A DNA stretch of 64,000 nucleotides, taken from the NCBI GenBank assembly GCA_020637775.1, contig JACKJV010000015.1, positions 1 to 64,000 on the forward strand, written 5' to 3'. Positions within the stretch are counted from its first letter, which is position 1, and each line of letters begins with the position of its first letter. The stretch comes from Brucellaceae bacterium. Lineage in GTDB: Bacteria > Pseudomonadota > Alphaproteobacteria > Rhizobiales > Rhizobiaceae. Shown here one piece after another: positions 63,399 to 64,000 of the stretch. Made by a program: the position numbers and the translations under genes. The notes below the pieces were generated by a model that had not been told where the DNA came from, made no database searches, and worked only from the letters and a program-made list of their open reading frames with translations.

Positions 63399-63881
63399 TC
63401 AGCGCCAGCGTTGATTGTTGCCTCCATGGCAAACCGGCCAGGCGATGACGTTTCGCCCCTCCCCGTTGATACCACTGCGCTCACTTTCATTGATGTCAAG
63501 ACACCACGGGCGGCCGCCGATCAGTGTCTTGAGCAAAGCTCCCTCGCGAAACCACCGCTGGTTTTCTCCGCCATGGCAGACAGGCCAGGCGATCACATTG
63601 CGCCCCTGCCCCTTGTCTCCGGAAGGTTCCGCCATGTTGACATCGAGACACCACGTGATGCCGTTCACATCCGCCTTCAGCGCGCCTTCCTCCAACCGCC
63701 AAAGCTGGTTCCGTTCTCCATGGCAATCAGGCCATGCAATCACGTTGCGTCCGCGCCCCTCCACACCACGGTGGTCACCCATATCGATATCGAGGCAAGA
63801 AGCTGCAAATGCATCGCCGGCAAGCAGCGTGGCAGCGAGAGCCATAGCGCCAAGTCGTTTCATTGATTCAAACCACTTCAT
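63399..63881 (-). CDS. Small secreted ricin-type beta-trefoil lectin
   Basis: 160 residues with a signal peptide ('LGAMALAATLLAGDAFA'); the start is ATG 63881 or 63863. The mature protein is three repeats, each with a 'CLD(I/V)' start, 'GRNVIAWP.CHG' and a QxW-type end ('NQLW', 'NQRW', 'NQRW'). That is a complete three-lobed beta-trefoil, usually a galactose-type sugar binder. The three copies are unusually alike at DNA and protein level. Leftward, downstream, lies the LprI-like gene. Confidence 0.82.
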   Translation of the reverse strand: MKWFESMKRLGAMALAATLLAGDAFAASCLDIDMGDHRGVEGRGRNVIAWPDCHGERNQLWRLEEGALKADVNGITWCLDVNMAEPSGDKGQGRNVIAWPVCHGGENQRWFREGALLKTLIGGRPWCLDINESERSGINGEGRNVIAWPVCHGGNNQRWR

Positions 63882-64000
63882 TTCGAAGGCTGAACAAGAA
63901 AAGCATTATTTCACTGATCGACGTCATACGACTTGAGCCAAGTCAATTTCGGCGCGGCACGGCATTTCTTCTGATTTTCTACAACAAATCATCCTCTCAT

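Noticed and set aside
62246..63866. Two overlapping plus-strand frames of 328 and 270 codons
   Set aside because: Both are antisense to the LprI-like and lectin genes, which have signal peptides and recognisable motifs.

Overview
The window is high-GC DNA from an alphaproteobacterium, most likely a member of the Hyphomicrobiales (Rhizobiales). The main evidence is the left-hand housekeeping block (rlpA-type lipoprotein, D-Ala-D-Ala carboxypeptidase, tmk, holB, metG, tatD-type nuclease, MBL hydrolase), an order typical of that group, together with the DUF2924/serine-recombinase/small-HTH module common in its mobile elements. This placement is inference from gene content and order; no alignment was run.

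Layout. (1) 1-2.5 kb: the end of a sugar-catabolic operon (class II aldolase, FGGY kinase, HAD hydrolase); the last two are each broken by apparent single-base indels. (2) 2.6-11.3 kb: the core block, all on the minus strand. (3) 11.4 kb: tRNA-Ser(TGA) with its terminator. Everything to its right looks accessory. (4) 12-17.3 kb: two small HxlR-regulated stress or detoxification clusters (tautomerase, OsmC, methyltransferase; then DUF4242, a small alpha/beta protein and a PPOX flavoprotein), separated by a remnant of a recombinase-associated HTH gene and ended by an IS701-type remnant. (5) 17.9-24.5 kb: a three-gene transglutaminase / ATP-grasp-alpha-E / DUF2126 operon. (6) 25-38 kb: a phage-derived element. 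Its left arm reads leftwards (AlpA-like, P4-type primase, small protein, DUF2924, large serine recombinase, HTH) and its right arm reads rightwards (ParB-fused DNA methylase, P27 terminase small subunit, two tandem HTH paralogues, a small resolvase). No large terminase, portal, capsid or tail gene is present. Between the arms lies a two-gene unit: an unrecognised 276-aa protein translationally coupled to a 630-aa QueC-like enzyme with a winged-helix-like tail. This is the best candidate for an undescribed, probably defensive, system. (7) 38.4-45.9 kb: three large exported proteins of unknown function between IS remnants. (8) 45.9-62 kb: two giant calcium-binding-repeat proteins sharing a DUF4214 C-terminus, one with a lipase domain, the other with Calx-beta and propeller-like repeats. 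Between them are a complete IS630 element, a NosD-like beta-helix protein and a duplicated-domain secreted protein. (9) 62.3-63.9 kb: an LprI-like secreted protein and a small ricin-type beta-trefoil lectin.

Three genes need a frameshift to read through, two within 200 bp of each other. At least two of the sites are homopolymer runs, so assembly error should be excluded before they are called pseudogenes. Three copies or remnants of the same recombinase-partner HTH gene (14.6, 25.0 and 26.2 kb) suggest repeated integration of related elements into this region.
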